A stretch of DNA of 64,000 bases, taken from assembly GCA_023078555.1 (NCBI GenBank), contig CM041198.1, positions 646,856 to 710,855 on the forward strand, read 5' to 3'. The stretch comes from Ulva prolifera. Lineage: Eukaryota > Chlorophyta > Ulvophyceae > Ulvales > Ulvaceae. Under the pieces are notes generated by a model, which saw nothing but the letters and a program-made list of their open reading frames with translations, did no database searches and was not told the origin of the DNA. Shown here piece after piece: positions 46,829 through 61,102 of this stretch. Positions within the stretch are counted from its first letter, which is position 1. The number at the start of each line of letters is the position of its first letter. The translations under genes were made by a program, and so were the position numbers.

Positions 46829-48879
46829 TGCACGCACCTGCCATACTGATTGCAACGGCGGCAAGCCGAGCACTTGTGCCTCGCGGACACGCAGCCGGCG
46901 AGGGGGGTAGCATGAAGCAAAGCAGGCGCCGGATAGTTTCTACCCCCACACACGGCAGCCTTGGCATGGGTGTAGATGTAGCTGTGCTGGCAGCGCAGTG
47001 GCATGGGCCCCTCAGTGATGGTAGAATGAATGGCAGAGTGAGACGGCTGCGGAGGTGGTATGGTTGTGGCGTTGGTGTGTAGCTGGGAATGATGTGCTGC
47101 GGGGTGGGAGGGAGCACAGCTCAACACAGTGGGCAGCTGCCGCAATTGCACATGCAATGAGCACCGGCGCGTTGGCCGTGCTTGTGTTGTAGGGAGGCCT
47201 CTCCACAGGGACTAATGGTGGCAGTGGACGGGGGGCGGGGTTCAACCCTCGGCCTGCTTTTCAATATTGATGTACAGCAGATAGCTTGCTTTGGTCTAGA
47301 TCCGACAGGTTGCTGCCTCCGATGGCTTGCGTGTTTGTGATGTTTGTTGGCGATGTGAAGGAAAGGAGATGTTGTCGCCTGTTCTCACAGATCATGAGCA
47401 TGTTGCAGCCTGAACCTGACCGGGCGTCTCGATTGCGGGAGAGTATGTTTGCTATGGACAGATGAGGCTGATAGCTGAACGTGCTGGCCGACGTGCGCTG
47501 TGTCATGAGGACACGGGAAGGTATACCCCCAGCACTGCAGGCGCTTGTAGCATCTGCTGATCACGAACATTTTAATGAGGGAGCTCGTTGCTTGTCAAGG
47601 CCGCCAGCGCTGACTCCGTCGACAGATTTTCAAAGGCCCTGGTGATGATGCTGCTGTGCTCGAGTAGACTGGATGTTCGATGGCATGTATCCGAGATATG
47701 GTGTGCTCAGCAAACAAGATCTGCGTGACCAGTACATTCGCACCGAAGGTCTGCAGAGCTCACTCCGCTAGCAGAGTTGCGCTTAAAGAGGCCACAAGGC
47801 TGAAATGTCCGTTGCATGCATTCGAAGCACGCCGCGTCGCAGTGAATGCTGTAAGGCATCTGCAGACCTATGTCTACAGTGGCCGTGCTGCGCAACACCG
47901 TGCTGTACCAACTTTCCATTTGATAGATGATTTCATGCACAGCTGTTGCGGCGGTGCTGCGGACGTGAAGCGAATCCCTGTGTGCACAGCTGCACTTGCT
48001 GCAGCCCACTGCGACTCCCCCGTAACAGCGAGCGTGCTGTTCTCGCCGGGGTCAGAGGCCGCAAGCGGGGACGATCTTTGCTGTCGCATGGCGGCAGCTA
48101 CCAATTCTGAAACGGATATGTTGCCTGATCTCGATGGCAGCGTATTCGCATGACAGTTGAATCACTCCGCGACCACTTGCACACAGCTTGAAAGCAGCCG
48201 GCAGGCCTCGGAGTGCCGTAAGGACGCTAAGCATACTCGCTACATTCGCTACGCTGATTTCGTGTTCTCGTCTGCTCCGTCTTCACCTTCAAGTGCAGCG
48301 TGTTGAAAGCTTGCAGTTTCCCAAGCACAGCGCAGGTGTGGTCTCGTCTCTCCCTTTGTGGTCCCCGCCAACGCATATAGCATAATACGAAAGCAGTCAT
48401 GCTTTGATCAATGCTGCATTGCACTGATGAGCTGCTCAGCCCAAGCGCGACGCAACTGCGCTCTCATTACTCCCGATGTCCGCGGCGCTGCCTTCCCACA
48501 TACTGCAGCTAGAACATTATGCGCATCATGAGTGGTCTATATCCATCATAGCTTCATTTTGGTTCGGACGGTAGGACTGGCACGTCGCATGTACCTGGGA
48601 TGTGCGTATCGCCACATGGTGATGTGTCGCGCACACGGACAAAGCTCTCTGAACGCTCTCGTGCATGTAGTAACACACATGACAGCACAAGTGTCGAGTT
48701 CCTGCGATCGCATGGCATCCTCTCTCCGTGCCGCACAAAGGTGGATGCAGCTGTGGACGCGCACTGCAAAACCAGATTTACAAGTGCGACGATTGCGTAC
48801 AGGTTCCGTATCGTAGACCTCGCACCAATTCCCGGGCATTGCATTTCTCCTGACGCTCGTTCTGCAAATAACTGGCGAG
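46829..48879. other. Intergenic region between the b561 and mucin-like genes
   Basis: About 2 kb. An ORF at 47680-48153 (plus, 157 codons) has ordinary amino-acid composition but no domain, and I do not call it. The rest should be the b561 3' UTR and the promoter of the next gene. Confidence 0.4.
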
Positions 48880-49995
48880 ATGCGGGTGGGGCGAAGGGCG
48901 GTGTCCGTTTCCAGCATCTGGCCCGCGGTGCTTGTCGCGTGCTTTGCACTCAACACCGGGCATGCTCGCCACTTCCGCGGCGCCAACGTCGCAGATTTCC
49001 AACAGCACCGCCTAGGGCGCTTCCTGCTGGACACAGCCGACACGACTGAAGCACCTGTCACACCTGTCACCCAAGACGAGCCCGCAGATGCCGTCCCCGA
49101 TGCTGTACCAACAGCTGACCCCACAGAAACCCCCGTCGACTCGGCTGAGCCTGCCCCAGAAGTCGAGCCTGACCCTGTCACCCCGACGGAGACCCCTGTG
49201 ACGCCTATCGACGAAGCAGAAACGACCCCAGCGACGCCTGCCGCTGAAGATGAAACTACCCCAGCAACGCCTGCCGCTGAAGATGAAACTACCCCAGCAA
49301 CGCCTGCTGTTGAAGATGAAACGATCCCAGCGACGCCTGCCGTGGATGATGAAACGACCCCAGCAGAGCCTGTTGTGGACGATGACACGACCCCGGCGAC
49401 TCCTGCCGTGGACGATGACGTCACTGCTGTGACTCCAACAGACGCCGTGACCCCTGAAGCCACCCCACCTACCACTGACGCCCCGGACACTGCCCCTGCC
49501 GCCGCCACACCGTCCCCCACCCCAACAGCCACCCCCGCTGCGGCCCCTGCGGCAACCCCTGAGCCCGTCGAAGCCCCTGAACCGGCCGAGCCCCCCCAGC
49601 CCCCCCCGCCGTTTTACGTCACTGCACCCACCACGGGCGGCCGGGACCCCTCTGACGTCGCGCCAGGTGACAGCTTTGCAGGGACGTTCGCTCCTCAACC
49701 CGCACTAGACGACGACGACGATGACGTGGAGCCCACGGACACGCAGGACCCTGATGAGCAGACGGAGCGGAGCGGCCAGCTGGTGCCGCAGGATGAGGGG
49801 GAGGACGACGGGAACGGTGACGAGGACAACACAGGCCGCAACATCGGCATTGCGGCCGCAGCAGTCGTTGGCGTCCTGGCGCTTGCGTACATCGCGTGGA
49901 AGATCTTTGGCAGGCGGAAAGCTCGACCACCGGCCGAGACAGAAGTGGACGTGCGCCCCCCCCCCTTACAGCAGATGCACACTTCATGCTCGTAA
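48880..49995 (+). CDS. Mucin-like Thr/Pro/Ala/Glu-rich type I membrane protein
   Basis: A single-exon ORF of 371 residues. The N-terminal signal peptide ends near residue 29 (hydrophobic core SIWPAVLVACFAL). The ectodomain is almost entirely Thr, Pro, Ala, Asp and Glu. Residues 114-179 are six 11-residue repeats of the type ETTPATPAAED. A Pro-rich PPQPPPPF and a poly-Asp stretch follow. One membrane span lies at about 322-342 (IGIAAAAVVGVLALAYIAWKI), followed by a basic stop-transfer GRRKAR and a short tail. This is the layout of a heavily O-glycosylated, acidic cell-surface or cell-wall-linked protein. No ligand-binding or enzyme domain is visible. It is the next plus-strand gene after the His-rich b561 protein, which also enters the secretory pathway. 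Low-complexity sequence makes homology searches unreliable. Confidence 0.82.
   Translation: MRVGRRAVSVSSIWPAVLVACFALNTGHARHFRGANVADFQQHRLGRFLLDTADTTEAPVTPVTQDEPADAVPDAVPTADPTETPVDSAEPAPEVEPDPVTPTETPVTPIDEAETTPATPAAEDETTPATPAAEDETTPATPAVEDETIPATPAVDDETTPAEPVVDDDTTPATPAVDDDVTAVTPTDAVTPEATPPTTDAPDTAPAAATPSPTPTATPAAAPAATPEPVEAPEPAEPPQPPPPFYVTAPTTGGRDPSDVAPGDSFAGTFAPQPALDDDDDDVEPTDTQDPDEQTERSGQLVPQDEGEDDGNGDEDNTGRNIGIAAAAVVGVLALAYIAWKIFGRRKARPPAETEVDVRPPPLQQMHTSCS
49219..49416 (+). repeat. Six tandem 33-base repeats within the mucin-like gene
   Basis: Six in-frame 33-base units encode ETTPATPAAED-type repeats. The first copies are closest in sequence and the later ones are diverged. The copy number is likely to vary between strains. 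Confidence 0.9.
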
Positions 49996-50971
49996 ACGGA
50001 TCGAGGCAGGTGCTTCTGGTGTGCGTAGCATTCGATTGCAAGCGGATGTAGCTGCTGTCCACTGGGCGAGAGCTAGATTCTCCAGTTGCCACTGTGCACT
50101 GGCGGACTTGTCTTGAACAGCGCATTGGAGACAGGGGTAGGGTGCGTCGTTGCATACCACTGCGGTGCCCGGCGCATGCTGCTCCGGTGGGGTATCCACA
50201 GAATGTGACGCGTGGACGAATGCATGCAGGCACAATTCAATGCGCTAGCTCAGTCAACTGGCACGATTGGCGGCCAGGCGCCGCCAAGCCACAGGTCATT
50301 CCGCTCGAGCGCTCGCTTCACACCGCCAGCGGCGCCCATCGCTGAGAGCGTCTGGACGCAAATGTGAGGCAGATTAATGCAGCGGTCCAAAGGGGCGCGG
50401 CATATCCCATGCTTCGAACCAGTCCCAATGCCCAAATGTAGCCTACGTGGTGAGGCCTGTCGCTGGAGTGTCACCCGTATCGGCATGATCGCCAATGCAC
50501 ACCGCAGCTAGTGAATAGCGGTAATCCCTCACGTGAGATTACTAGTGCATAGTTGTCCACTTTATTGACGTACTTTCCTGATTCAGGACATTTACAAGTT
50601 CACAGACCGTTCTCTTGCAGTGAGTTCGATGCTGTAACGTAACGCATGTGGCCAGATTGTTGCTGTAACATACGTGTCGCTGGGCGGTACAGTTCAATTG
50701 CTTTTGTCACTTTGACACATCACGCAGACCGTTCATGCGGTTATGGTTTACTCAGCAACATGTAAGCCTCACAATCAGAACATTAATATTACAAAAGAAC
50801 AAAAGTGTTGATATTCAGTCACTGAGAGCATGTACATAACCTACTCAACATGAATCATGCCAGTCACAGCCGGGCCCATATTCATTCACAGCATGGCGGT
50901 TCCAACAGAGACCACTCGGACAGAACAAAAGGCTTGGCAGCCCAAGGGAACAAAAATGTATGCGCCGGTCG
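49996..50971. other. Intergenic region between convergent mucin-like and DDM1 genes
   Basis: It should hold both 3' UTRs. No ORF with support. The right half is AT-richer than its surroundings. Confidence 0.55.
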
Positions 50972-55047
<4,076 letters not shown>

Positions 55048-55147
55048 TTAATCTTTGCAGCATGTATGACCAGCGACGACGTGCTGCTTCGGCGCATGAC
55101 CAAGTTGATTTAATGAACACTCCATGCTAATCAACACAATCGGATAT

Positions 55148-55225
55148 ATGGCCCGCAAGGGAACGCCCAAAGTGGACCGAAACGCTTCCACGGAAGACTG
55201 TGTGCGATTCCGAGTCAGAGCCCCA
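55148..55225 (+). CDS. Possible first exon of an unassigned gene divergent from DDM1
   Basis: ATG at 55148 opens a basic 26-codon sequence beginning MARKGTPKVDRNAS and ending at a strong donor, CCCCA|GTAAGTGAG, in phase 0. Downstream open frames up to 55671 (one containing RPSVPLGDGVAIIVTGLVLG) could be its continuation, but I could not find a junction that keeps one frame. It starts about 100 bases from the proposed DDM1 start, as expected for a bidirectional promoter. Confidence 0.25.
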
Positions 55226-57851
55226 GTAAGTGAGCATGCGGACTCAAATCTACGCATTCTTTGGCGCGGTGGTTCTTGGCGATCCAGTAGAGCAAGTGGT
55301 CCCGCGCATATAAATGGTCCACCATTTGAACTCCACAAAGTATGCTGCTCACACTGGAACCAAGAACAAGCGGAGACAGCGTTGCGCATCACAGTCAGAT
55401 GTCGTATCGTCAGAATTTGGGGTTGCTGGCACAGCATGGGAGAACTGCACCTCGCTTTGGGAACGCCGCTGCGTCAACACGTCGGGTAGATCACGGTCTC
55501 GAGCGTCCGTCTGTGCCCCTGGGAGATGGAGTCGCGATAATTGTCACAGGACTTGTATTAGGTGACAATTCGACTCCTGATAACACCAAGGAATTATTTG
55601 AACCTGTCTCCGCGATGCGTTCCGTACTTGGCCAGAACACAGCGCACGACACAACGAAATCGGTACAATGAAATGAAGGCACTTTCGTATGGCAAAGAAA
55701 TTACATTGCCACTTACGGCCGGCTGCACTGACGGCTGAAAGCAGCGCCTCTCGGACCACAAGGCCATGCATCGGCTGATTTTGCGCGCCCTCGCCGCGTG
55801 GACACGTTCAAAGCCCGCGTCTGCTTCGCTCGCGTGGACCCAACCTCCGCAATATCACAGGCATCCTGTGTCGAGTTATGCATCTGTGGAGACGGTGCTA
55901 TACGCCGCAGCGGTCAAGTGACCTGATCTGGGCGAAATATGTGATATTCGGTGATGAAACGCGAATACCAAACTCATCTGTGATCCGGTATGGCTTCCGA
56001 ATCAGGCTTCCCCTGCACGCTTCGCGTGTCTCCGGGTAATGTTTGTGGTGGAGATGACTGAATGCATGCAATGTACATCACACCATTGTAGGCATACATG
56101 TCTTATCATATACACTTGCATGACAGCCCAGAGCTGCTCCTGAGAGATGTCATTGCAGCATTGTTATGGCCATGCAGCCATGAGTGTCGGTATTCTCGTC
56201 GTGGGTGTGGTGGGTTATTGCAACAAATGTACTTTCTACCGAAAGCCTGAGCCACTTGTGCTGCCCTAAGATGAGCAAAGGCGTTAAATTCTTGACGTGT
56301 AACTGACTACAACACAGCATGACGGCCTTAGGCATGCATTGTAACGTATAGTTGCGCCAGTACTAGTGGGATGCAATGTGTTGAATGGCACAGTGCGCTG
56401 CCGAGTGCTAGCTTCCAACACGACCATCGCACAATGTATGCGTATCATCAAGTAGAAAACGGGGAGGACTCACAAAGTACGAGGATGCGTGTAAGACATG
56501 TGTTCCCTCCAGCACTGAAAACATTGAGCAATGCATTTTGTAGGCTGGCCGATCATTGCCGATTAATGGTGGGTTGTGAGAGCGCACAACCACAAATTTG
56601 TGCAACGACCCGCAGCCAGACATACGGTTGAGTCCAGTTCACTGGGTCGTTGGCAAAGTGGACTCAAAAGGCCAATCAATTCTGTGCAACCTTGTGTGAG
56701 GAAGTTTCTGCAAGTGCATGAGCTGGGGACGCACTTGCCATTTTCGTCCTTCAATACGTTCCCAGCTTTGCATCAGAACCGCCAGTGGACATTGCGCCAT
56801 GGACCCAACATCTGACATGATTTGGTGGCACGTCGTCTATTCTGCTATTAATTATCCAGCTGGCCACGGTCACGGTGTTGCTTGAGCATGCATATCCACC
56901 ATGCCTGCCCCAACGTGAAGTTCCCCCGCATCTACTATTACTGAGCATTGTTCCAGCATGAATCAAAACGGGCATGAGCAGCATGAGCACGCGTCCTGCT
57001 GCAAGGTGTGCGATAGGATGCAGCGCATCATGCTGGGTGTGCGTGGGTTGGCTGGGTGGCTGCTTGCAGTGTTGTGCTGAGCTACGCCGGGACGCGCCCT
57101 AAGAGCCCGCCTGTAGGCGCACGGGGAGGCTGGCGCATTTTGTGGGGGTGACTGGTGCTACACGGGCCAGATGCAGACAGGTGGACAGGGTCGGTCCCGC
57201 CACCTGATGCCAACGAACCCTGCTGCATAATGCGTGGCCCGGCATGGAATGCAGCGCAAATGACAGGGGTACCCCGGACGTCTGGGTTCCTGCATGCTGC
57301 ATCGCAGGGGTGGACCGGGGCGCGCCACAGGAGGGTGTAATAGGACTCGCACGGCCACTGATGCCAGTGGAACGGGGGTGGCTGCTGCTCCAGGCAAGCG
57401 GGCGGCACCGCTGACATTGCCGCAGGCCGAGCTGCAACGCGCCTGCAGCCACTTCCAGGAACATGAGCAGCCCAGAACAATGCCATTTTTGCATGGATGA
57501 GAGGACAGGTGTTGTCGGGCCGGCAGAGCTGCCGCGTCCTGCATGTTGTGTGTTGCGAGCTGCACTGCCCCGCCCCCAAGTCGCCGTGAGTCGCGCGCGC
57601 CTTACCCCAGCAGCAGCCGCGACCGGACTGTGCCGTGCAGGGGCACTGTCAGCAAGGAACAACGGATGCAGGAGCTATGGTGGTGGGGGCAGCTGACGGG
57701 GACCCTGCTGGCCCCGTGCCCGGCCACAGTAAGCCGCTCTTGAGAGCGGCTGCGCCTTCGCACGTACTGCAGGCGGTGTGAGTGATGCGCCGCTGGTGTT
57801 TCCTCCGCAGCTCTACGGTCAGGGCTTGGGGTAGCCCGTGAGGAGCTCGGT

Positions 57852-58184
57852 GTGGAGGACTGCGCCTGCGAGCTTATGCCTGAGGAGGGATGCGGTGGTG
57901 GCTGTGGTGATCGGATCGCAGGCGCGCGATCCGCCTCCATTGCGTCTCACTGGTTAGCGAAACGTGATGCACTCCAGGAGGTGGCCAATTCGTTTGGCAC
58001 CGAGTCAGAAGACATCACACGGAGAATAGGCAGATGTCAGCATTACCTTGTCCGAGGGGGGCAATCAGGAAGACTGTTCGATAGAGAAGCAATCGACTCA
58101 CACATGATCAGATGCCTCGAAGCAGCCGGCACGGGGACGGCCCGGACCTTCTTCGGGCAGAGCTACGGGAGGAGTCACGGATGA
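57852..58184 (+). CDS. Hypothetical ORF, unassigned
   Basis: Open frame of 110 codons starting with a non-ATG codon, so at best an exon. The middle part (about residues 33-85, HWLAKRDALQEVANSF to HMIRCLEAAG) has a helical, protein-like composition. I do not recognise it and could not find splice partners. Confidence 0.2.
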   Translation: MEDCACELMPEEGCGGGCGDRIAGARSASIASHWLAKRDALQEVANSFGTESEDITRRIGRCQHYLVRGGQSGRLFDREAIDSHMIRCLEAAGTGTARTFFGQSYGRSHG

Positions 58185-58744
58185 GATACGGGAGGAGTTG
58201 CTGCCCAGCGTGTGTGTGGCCACCAGCAGTATGTGCTGCCGGCATGCCGGGCGGCGGGCAACGAATGCGGCGGCGGAGCCGGCTGCGGCTGCGCCTGGGG
58301 CGCTGCGTGGCATGCCGATGGAACCCACAAAACATGCATGAGGGTGGGCAAATATGGTGCTGGTGTCCGCGTATTTCTGGCTGAGAGCGGGGTCGGCGTG
58401 CAGGCGTTCCTCATCGCGGCGATCGACTTCGCTGCTCTGCTCGCCTCAAGCATTGCACCCCCGCAGACCGTTGCAACTTAGCCGCTACTACACTACAATT
58501 TGCTGCAAGGCGAAAGGCAAGGTTCTGCTGTGACAATGCCAGTGGACGGATTTACACTTCCATGGCGCTACAATGAGAATGTTGGAGCCATGTGCAGAAC
58601 AGGTATGCTCTGCGGCGGCTGAGCTCTTCAACCGCGTCTGTGTGAGCATGGAAGCAGATGCTTCCGCCGTCCATTGACCTGCGAGTCCATGGCTCCTTCA
58701 GGCAAACATGTGCATGGTGCAGAGAAGGAATTTGCACTGTGGTC

Positions 58745-58757
58745 AAAAAAAAAAAAA
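58745..58757. repeat. A13 homopolymer
   Basis: Thirteen A on the plus strand in the region without a called gene. No target-site duplication or coding sequence upstream suggests a retrocopy. Confidence 0.85.
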
Positions 58758-59467
58758 TCAGCTGGCTCGGGCTCGGCATGCAGTGGCGCGGACGCATTGT
58801 ATGTGTAAGAGTGGTCCAGGATGCCAACATTAGAACGTCAACAAGGTCGAGCTGTATCAAACACAACTCCAGACTCGAATGCTGCTCAGGACCAGTCATC
58901 CTACAGAAGCAGTCGGGCATGGCTGTGCCACCATGACTGTCTTGTGCACCTGGCATGCTAGGCATTCAGTACTGACAAACTACACTTCAGAAAGGCTCTG
59001 AATCGGCCATTGGGAATTTTAGGTCAGGAATGTACATCATCGCCATGCCAAACTGAACCACAGCCTTACACATCGGCCTGCTTTGGTCCACGCCAACCGC
59101 CCATGGACTCGAATGGATCGGCTGGTCACTTCACTCACAAATGGTGGTTTATGCCAACCACGCAACACACGAAACATACATCGCGCGTTGCTGCGTACCG
59201 CATCGAACTGTTGCCGCTTTCACATCTCACCTGCAATAGGCAGAGCCGCATGATCACAAAGCGATCAATATCTGGGCTGCACACTCGAGTGCGGCAGCCT
59301 GTGCGCTGCCTCTCTACACCCCTACCTCATGAATGCCTCCGGGCAAGATTCACCTGCCTTCTTTCACCTGCTGCAGCCCCAAGTACGGCAGAATGTCGGT
59401 CACGGCGCGCACAGTCCTGCAACACTGATCTAAACCACCCGCACGTAATACTGGCATCGCCCGGAGG

Positions 59468-61102
59468 TCAGTGCTCGCCATTTGCAAGCAGCAGCAAGGT
59501 GTACGCAAGATCTTCCATCTCCAGGTCCTCCGCAGTTGACGGACTTTCTACATTTGCATCAGAGCCACCGTGCCCCCCGCGTCCGTTTGCAGTACCCCGA
59601 CTGGGGAATTCCTTGACGTCCTCGTCCATCTCGTCTCCACCTTCTGTGTCTTCGTCTTCTGTTTCCGTCTTGCTTTCCATGCCACGTCTGCCATGTCGGC
59701 AGGGGATTGGCACATGGCCGGAGGAATCCGCACTGCCGACAAAGCCGCCAGCAAATGGGCCAGCAGCACGGCTATTGGGCAAGCTTTGGCTGACAGGGAT
59801 GCCACCGGCGTCTCCCATCGAGATGTCATCATCCGAAGGCAATGCAAAATTGCAAACCGCCTTCTTCCCGCGAATCTGACGTGCAGCACGGTCGTATGCA
59901 TGTGCTGCCTCCTCTGCTGTGTCAAACGTGCCCAGCCACAGTCGCGCGGCCCGGTGTGGGTCCCGAATTTCTGCTGCAAATTTTCCCCATGGACGCTGCC
60001 TCACGCCCCGGTACTTTGTAGGGTTGACCTTTGAAAAGCCACCTGCAGGAACATGTGTCGCTGATGTGCGCTTGATGCCCCATGAAGAATATGAAACGAT
60101 GCGATGGACAGGTTCCTTCAGGTAAGGTACACATCATAAGACTTGTCTGCGGAGCTGTCGGAAAGGACGATGAGGGACCATGAGGGATTACAACATGGAA
60201 CGGAGGCACACTGTTTGGGCTCTTGAGAAGCCGCGTGACTGCAGACACAGACGAAGTGGAGCGGCGACTGCGGCGTTCAGGGAGGCTTGCATTCTCCACA
60301 ATCGGGGCAGCTGGGTCTGGGGCGCTCCGGCCTCGCACAAAGTCATCTGCCGCAGGTGCACGTTTTAAGCGAGCTGGCCGTGACGGCACAGCCACAGGTG
60401 ATGACCCAAATTGTGTCTCCGCTGTATCCGCTGAGGTGTTAGGGAGCCGGGTACTGCTGTCGGCAAATCGGGGCAGGGAATTGGACCCCGGAGCAGAGCC
60501 AAACATAGCTTTTGGGCCTTCGACAGTCGAAAGCGGAGACGGCTGAAACAATGGGGACATCTGCATACAATATGTGATCAAAGTCGAGTTGCAAGCCGTG
60601 CAACATGCATGCACCTCCGGGTCACAACATGGCCCAAAACTCATGTGAGCCCAAGCACCACACCCTAATTCCTGTGATTGATTTTGGGGCAGATCCAGCA
60701 GCAACTGGTGCATGTGAACCGGCACCCCAAGCCCCTGCTGCTCCGGGCAATGGCGGTAATGCGCCACTGCTGGGTGCCGAGTTGCTGAACACAGGTACCT
60801 GCAAAAGCCAGGTGCCCTCAGAGCATGTAAACTACGTACAGTCACATCATTAACATAAAGTGAATTAGAGATTCACTCGCTACATACTATACCCGTGCAC
60901 TGTAGGCAGGCTCATGAGCCTGAGATGTGCCACACACCTGCAGAGGTTGCACACTGAGTGTGCCTGTTCCCATTTGAGCCCCTACAGACTGTGACACTGG
61001 GAGGGGCAAGACTGCCTGCTGCATGGAGCCCGGTATATTGGACGGAACCCCCGTGACAATGCTGGAATCTTGAGGCCAAGTTGCCTGCTGAGATTTGCTC
61101 AT
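59468..61102 (-). CDS. AP2/ERF-domain transcription factor (single AP2 domain, ERF type)
   Basis: Predicted nuclear DNA-binding regulator. Four exons: 61102-60938, 60798-60664, 60560-60212 and 60042-59468. Phases agree and give 407 residues. The first three exons encode a disordered Ser/Pro/Gly/Gln-rich region with a basic patch ([13 protein letters not shown]) that may serve as a nuclear localisation signal. The last exon opens with GFSKVNPT and a full AP2 domain at about 226-284: [39 protein letters not shown] and GKKAVCNF. Ala and Asp at the positions equivalent to 14 and 19 of the domain fit the ERF rather than the DREB class. The C-terminus is acidic ([17 protein letters not shown]), a candidate activation region. 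The intron 3 junction was chosen for phase and donor GTGTGC and is the least certain part; the stop is clear. Confidence 0.9.

Larger units (their letters stand above)
55048..59467. other. 4.4 kb region between DDM1 and the AP2/ERF gene, no firm gene
   Basis: It includes the DDM1 promoter and probably the AP2 3' UTR. Weak candidates are a divergent ORF starting at 55148 and an ORF at 57852-58184. A run of 13 A occurs at 58745-58757. GC-rich overlapping ORFs on both strands at 57.1-57.7 kb show no domain. Confidence 0.4.

Noticed and set aside
47225-47265. tRNA-like T-loop (GGGGTTCAACCCTC)
   Set aside because: No matching acceptor, D or anticodon arm could be folded around it.
47680-48153. 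Plus-strand ORF of 157 codons
   Set aside because: No recognisable domain, non-specific composition, and an equally open frame on the other strand.
48546-49532. Minus-strand ORF of 328 codons rich in Gly/Val/Ser
   Set aside because: It is the antisense of the ETTPATPAAED repeat. The repeat period is a multiple of three, so it opens several frames. The plus frame has a signal peptide and membrane span; this one has neither.
58700-58800. A13 run suggestive of a retrocopy or SINE tail
   Set aside because: No target-site duplication, no internal promoter boxes and no processed gene sequence upstream.
59010-59879. Plus-strand ORF of 289 codons
   Set aside because: It overlaps the AP2/ERF coding exon in antisense and shows no domain.
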